In this document: in pieces, positions 61,842-64,000 of the stretch | Position numbering within the stretch: position 1 is the stretch's first letter | Layout: each line of letters begins with the position of its first letter | NCBI GenBank assembly: GCA_016458225.1 | Contig: JAEMGR010000015.1 | Location: 62,001-126,000 of the forward strand | Length of the DNA: 64,000 nucleotides | Direction: 5' to 3' | Origin: Myxococcaceae bacterium JPH2 | GTDB lineage: Bacteria; Myxococcota; Myxococcia; Myxococcales; Myxococcaceae | The notes under the pieces: model-generated | The model's input: only the letters and a program-made list of their open reading frames with translations | What the model was told of the DNA's origin: nothing | The model's database searches: none | Translations under genes and position numbers: made by a program

Positions 61842-64000
61842 TCAGGGTTCGATCTGCGGCTGCAACGTCCAACTGAAGATGGAGTCCCCCATGGGGAGCG
61901 TCCCGGACAGTTCGCCATTCGGCTTCACGAGCTGCGGTGTGGCCGAGGGTTCACCCGAGTCCGTGAAGAGGATGTTCCCGGGGGAATCCAGCTCCGGCCC
62001 CTGGCAGTCCTTGCCACTGACGGCGACGCTCACGATGCGTCCGTCGCCGAGCGCCGTTCTGTACGCGCGCGATGCGTGCGACAACCAGCCCTGGGTGTCG
62101 GGATCCGGTGACTTCAATTCATTGAACGGGTTCATCAACATCGCCCCGCCCGTGGGCCCCATTGAGTACTTCGTGGGCACGAACGAGTAGCTGCAGCCAT
62201 TGCGCGAGTAGCTGATGTCGAGCGTGAAGTCGCCGCTGGCCGCCAAGATCATGAAGGCCCCGAGCCGCTTCGTGTGTGGGAAGTTCGGATGATCATAATC
62301 CGCGGTCGCGAAGGCACCCAGCACCTGGTACTCCAGGTCCGCGTCGATGATCTTTCCCCGGCCCGACCAGCCCGGCGCCACCAGGACCGCCTTCGAAGTC
62401 CCCTTGTACTTCCAGCAGCCCACGTTGCTGCGCTTGAGGTACGGCGTCTTCGCCGCCTTCAGGCTCCCGCCGCCGCCGGGCGCGAACTTCGCGTTGCTGG
62501 TGATGATGATGAGGTCCTTGACCCGCTGTGATTTCATGTCGCGGCAGAGGCCCACGTACTCGTATTCGCTCCAGTCCTCCTCGTGCCACGCCCCGCTCGC
62601 GTCGTTCCAGAGCGCCAGCACCTTCACCGGCTCCTTCGACTCGGTGATGTTCTTGAACCACCCGTTGTGGAACAGCAGGGAGCGCGTGTTCGAGTCGCTG
62701 AAGGTGAAGTGGTGGTAGCTGTTGGCCAGGTTGTTCAGCTCGGTGTCGAGCTCTTCCTTGAGTTCGGGCGTGCCGGCCAGGTCGCCCTTGAGCGCGTTGA
62801 ACTTCACCTTCTCCTTGAGCGCGTCCCACGTCTTGAAGGACTCCGCCTGGGTGTCGATGGGCGCCTGGTTCCAGAGCACCTTCGCGAACTCCGGCCAGAC
62901 CTTCTCCAGTTTGCCGGGGGAGACGGAGTCCACCGCGGTGAGGCTGGATGTCTCCGTGGTCAGCTTGTCGAGCGCCGCCACCACGACGCCCGGGCCGTAC
63001 TTCTTCGACAGGAATTGGAAGAACAGGTAGGCGCCGTAGTCGCGTGCGGCATTGCCCGCATCCGGCGAGGTGCAGTGGCCCTGGGTGCGGTTCTCCAGGT
63101 GCAGGTCCGGGGTGCTCATGAAGCAGTCGGCGTATTGGTGCTCGAGCTGCAGCGACTGTCCAAATACCTGGTCGATGGCCCAGTTCGCGGTCGCATCGCG
63201 GATCCACCCGTAGCTGTTCTGCGGGCCCTTCGTCTTGGAGGCCCACTGGATGGCGTGCATCAGCTCATGCGTCGCCCCGGCTTTGAGTGAATCATTGTCA
63301 AGCCCGTCCCAGAGCTGGATGTAGGTGGCCGCCTGCGTGTTGTCGAGACCTTCCGGAAGGGTCAGCCCGTAGCCGCCCATGTTGCGGACCAGGTAGAGGT
63401 CGATCTGGGAACTGCCCCCGTTGCAGCCAGCGTAGGCCTCGTCGGTGAGTGGAGCCTTGAGCCCCAGCGCCATCAGCTTTGGCCAGATCTCCTTCTCGAT
63501 GGTCTCGTCGAGGAGCTGGGCCTGCTCGCGCTGACCCGAGACGGCGTACTCGAACCAGACCTTCACCTTCGCGGAGGACTTCGACAGGGAGTACCAACCG
63601 TCGGAGCTGGGGCGGCAGGAGGGCCGCTTCATGCTGCTCAGCCGGGCGTCAGGCAGGGGCACGTTGAGCCAGCTTCCCGGGTCATCTGGGCGCAGCAGGT
63701 ACATCCCGAGTTCTTCCTGCATCGGCGCGGAGAGGCTGTTGAAGCGCTCGCGCAGCGTTTCGAGGATGGTGACGTCGAACCCACGCTCGGCCCGGGCCTT
63801 GTACTGGAGGGGCAGGCGGGGATCGCTGAACGCCGCGTACACCTGGTAGGCCAGCAGCTCCTCGTCGTTGATGAGGCCGGCTTCACGCGCGGACGCCAGC
63901 ACCTCGTCACTCGAAGGCTGGGACGCGTCGGTTGGCATCACGATCACCGACAGGGTCGCGCTCGCCGACCCCGCCTGGGCCGTGATGACCGAGCCGCCAA
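61842..64000 (-). CDS. Large HExxH metalloprotease-like secreted protein, cut by window edge
   Basis: At least 719 residues; the frame stays open to the right edge, so the start is outside. The last visible part before the edge, GSVITAQAGSASATLSVIV, looks like the end of a bacterial Ig-like domain. A zinc-type motif THELMHAIQWASK is followed by a domain with YGWIRDATANWAIDQVFGQS, as in surface metallopeptidases with a gluzincin-like layout. The C-terminal half has beta-rich repeats and several cysteines. The role is likely extracellular; the substrate and exact family are unknown. Confidence 0.8.
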   Translation of the reverse strand, partial: GGSVITAQAGSASATLSVIVMPTDASQPSSDEVLASAREAGLINDEELLAYQVYAAFSDPRLPLQYKARAERGFDVTILETLRERFNSLSAPMQEELGMYLLRPDDPGSWLNVPLPDARLSSMKRPSCRPSSDGWYSLSKSSAKVKVWFEYAVSGQREQAQLLDETIEKEIWPKLMALGLKAPLTDEAYAGCNGGSSQIDLYLVRNMGGYGLTLPEGLDNTQAATYIQLWDGLDNDSLKAGATHELMHAIQWASKTKGPQNSYGWIRDATANWAIDQVFGQSLQLEHQYADCFMSTPDLHLENRTQGHCTSPDAGNAARDYGAYLFFQFLSKKYGPGVVVAALDKLTTETSSLTAVDSVSPGKLEKVWPEFAKVLWNQAPIDTQAESFKTWDALKEKVKFNALKGDLAGTPELKEELDTELNNLANSYHHFTFSDSNTRSLLFHNGWFKNITESKEPVKVLALWNDASGAWHEEDWSEYEYVGLCRDMKSQRVKDLIIITSNAKFAPGGGGSLKAAKTPYLKRSNVGCWKYKGTSKAVLVAPGWSGRGKIIDADLEYQVLGAFATADYDHPNFPHTKRLGAFMILAASGDFTLDISYSRNGCSYSFVPTKYSMGPTGGAMLMNPFNELKSPDPDTQGWLSHASRAYRTALGDGRIVSVAVSGKDCQGPELDSPGNILFTDSGEPSATPQLVKPNGELSGTLPMGDSIFSWTLQPQIEP

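Overview
The window is high-GC DNA with densely packed genes, many lipoproteins and outer-membrane proteins, and several one-component regulators. Together with a TIGR02270/DUF4150 secretion-effector island, this points to a myxobacterium (Myxococcota, Myxococcaceae/Archangiaceae type). The assignment rests on gene content and composition; no rRNA or tRNA gene is present to confirm it.

Region by region. 1-8.7 kb: a type I-C CRISPR-Cas locus on the minus strand (cas3-cas5c-cas8c-cas7c-cas4-cas1-cas2), then a leader and an array of identical 37-bp repeats running off the left edge. An internal GTG with a strong ribosome-binding site inside cas8c fits a separately translated Cas11c. 8.9-11.8 kb: two lipoproteins and a di-heme oxidoreductase. 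12-15.9 kb: a compact marR-ClC-DUF2156 operon with a palindrome on the marR start. 16-18.3 kb: an outer-membrane barrel/lipoprotein pair and a monofunctional transglycosylase. 18.3-27.9 kb: a MASE1 histidine kinase, PEP synthase, M1 aminopeptidase, a DUF6986 aldolase-fold protein and a zinc-ribbon membrane protein. 28.5-45.5 kb: mostly housekeeping and envelope genes, including a hydrolase-ABC exporter operon, LEA-type lipoprotein, panD, EcsC protein, MarR, secreted DNase I-fold protein, FKBP and thioredoxin, outer-membrane barrel, nadE and a LON-domain protein.

46.2-52.1 kb is the most unusual part: seven co-directional genes with somewhat lower GC, encoding a DUF4150 PAAR-like spike tip, a DUF6484 protein, a TIGR02270 protein, a ketosynthase-fold protein that has apparently lost the catalytic Cys and one His, an AHH-type HNH nuclease toxin, and two immunity-type proteins (Imm11/DUF1629 and Imm49). 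It looks like an orphan type VI secretion effector-immunity island without VgrG or Hcp. The role of the degenerate ketosynthase is the best candidate here for undescribed biology.

52.3-64 kb: a small-molecule O-methyltransferase, two AraC regulators each divergent from an enzyme gene, a RibD/DHFR-fold reductase, a Tat-exported HisC-like aminotransferase followed by a LytS/LytTR two-component pair, a frameshifted gene remnant, and a large HExxH metalloprotease-like protein cut by the right edge. Coordinates follow the best ribosome-binding site or signal peptide when several starts were possible.
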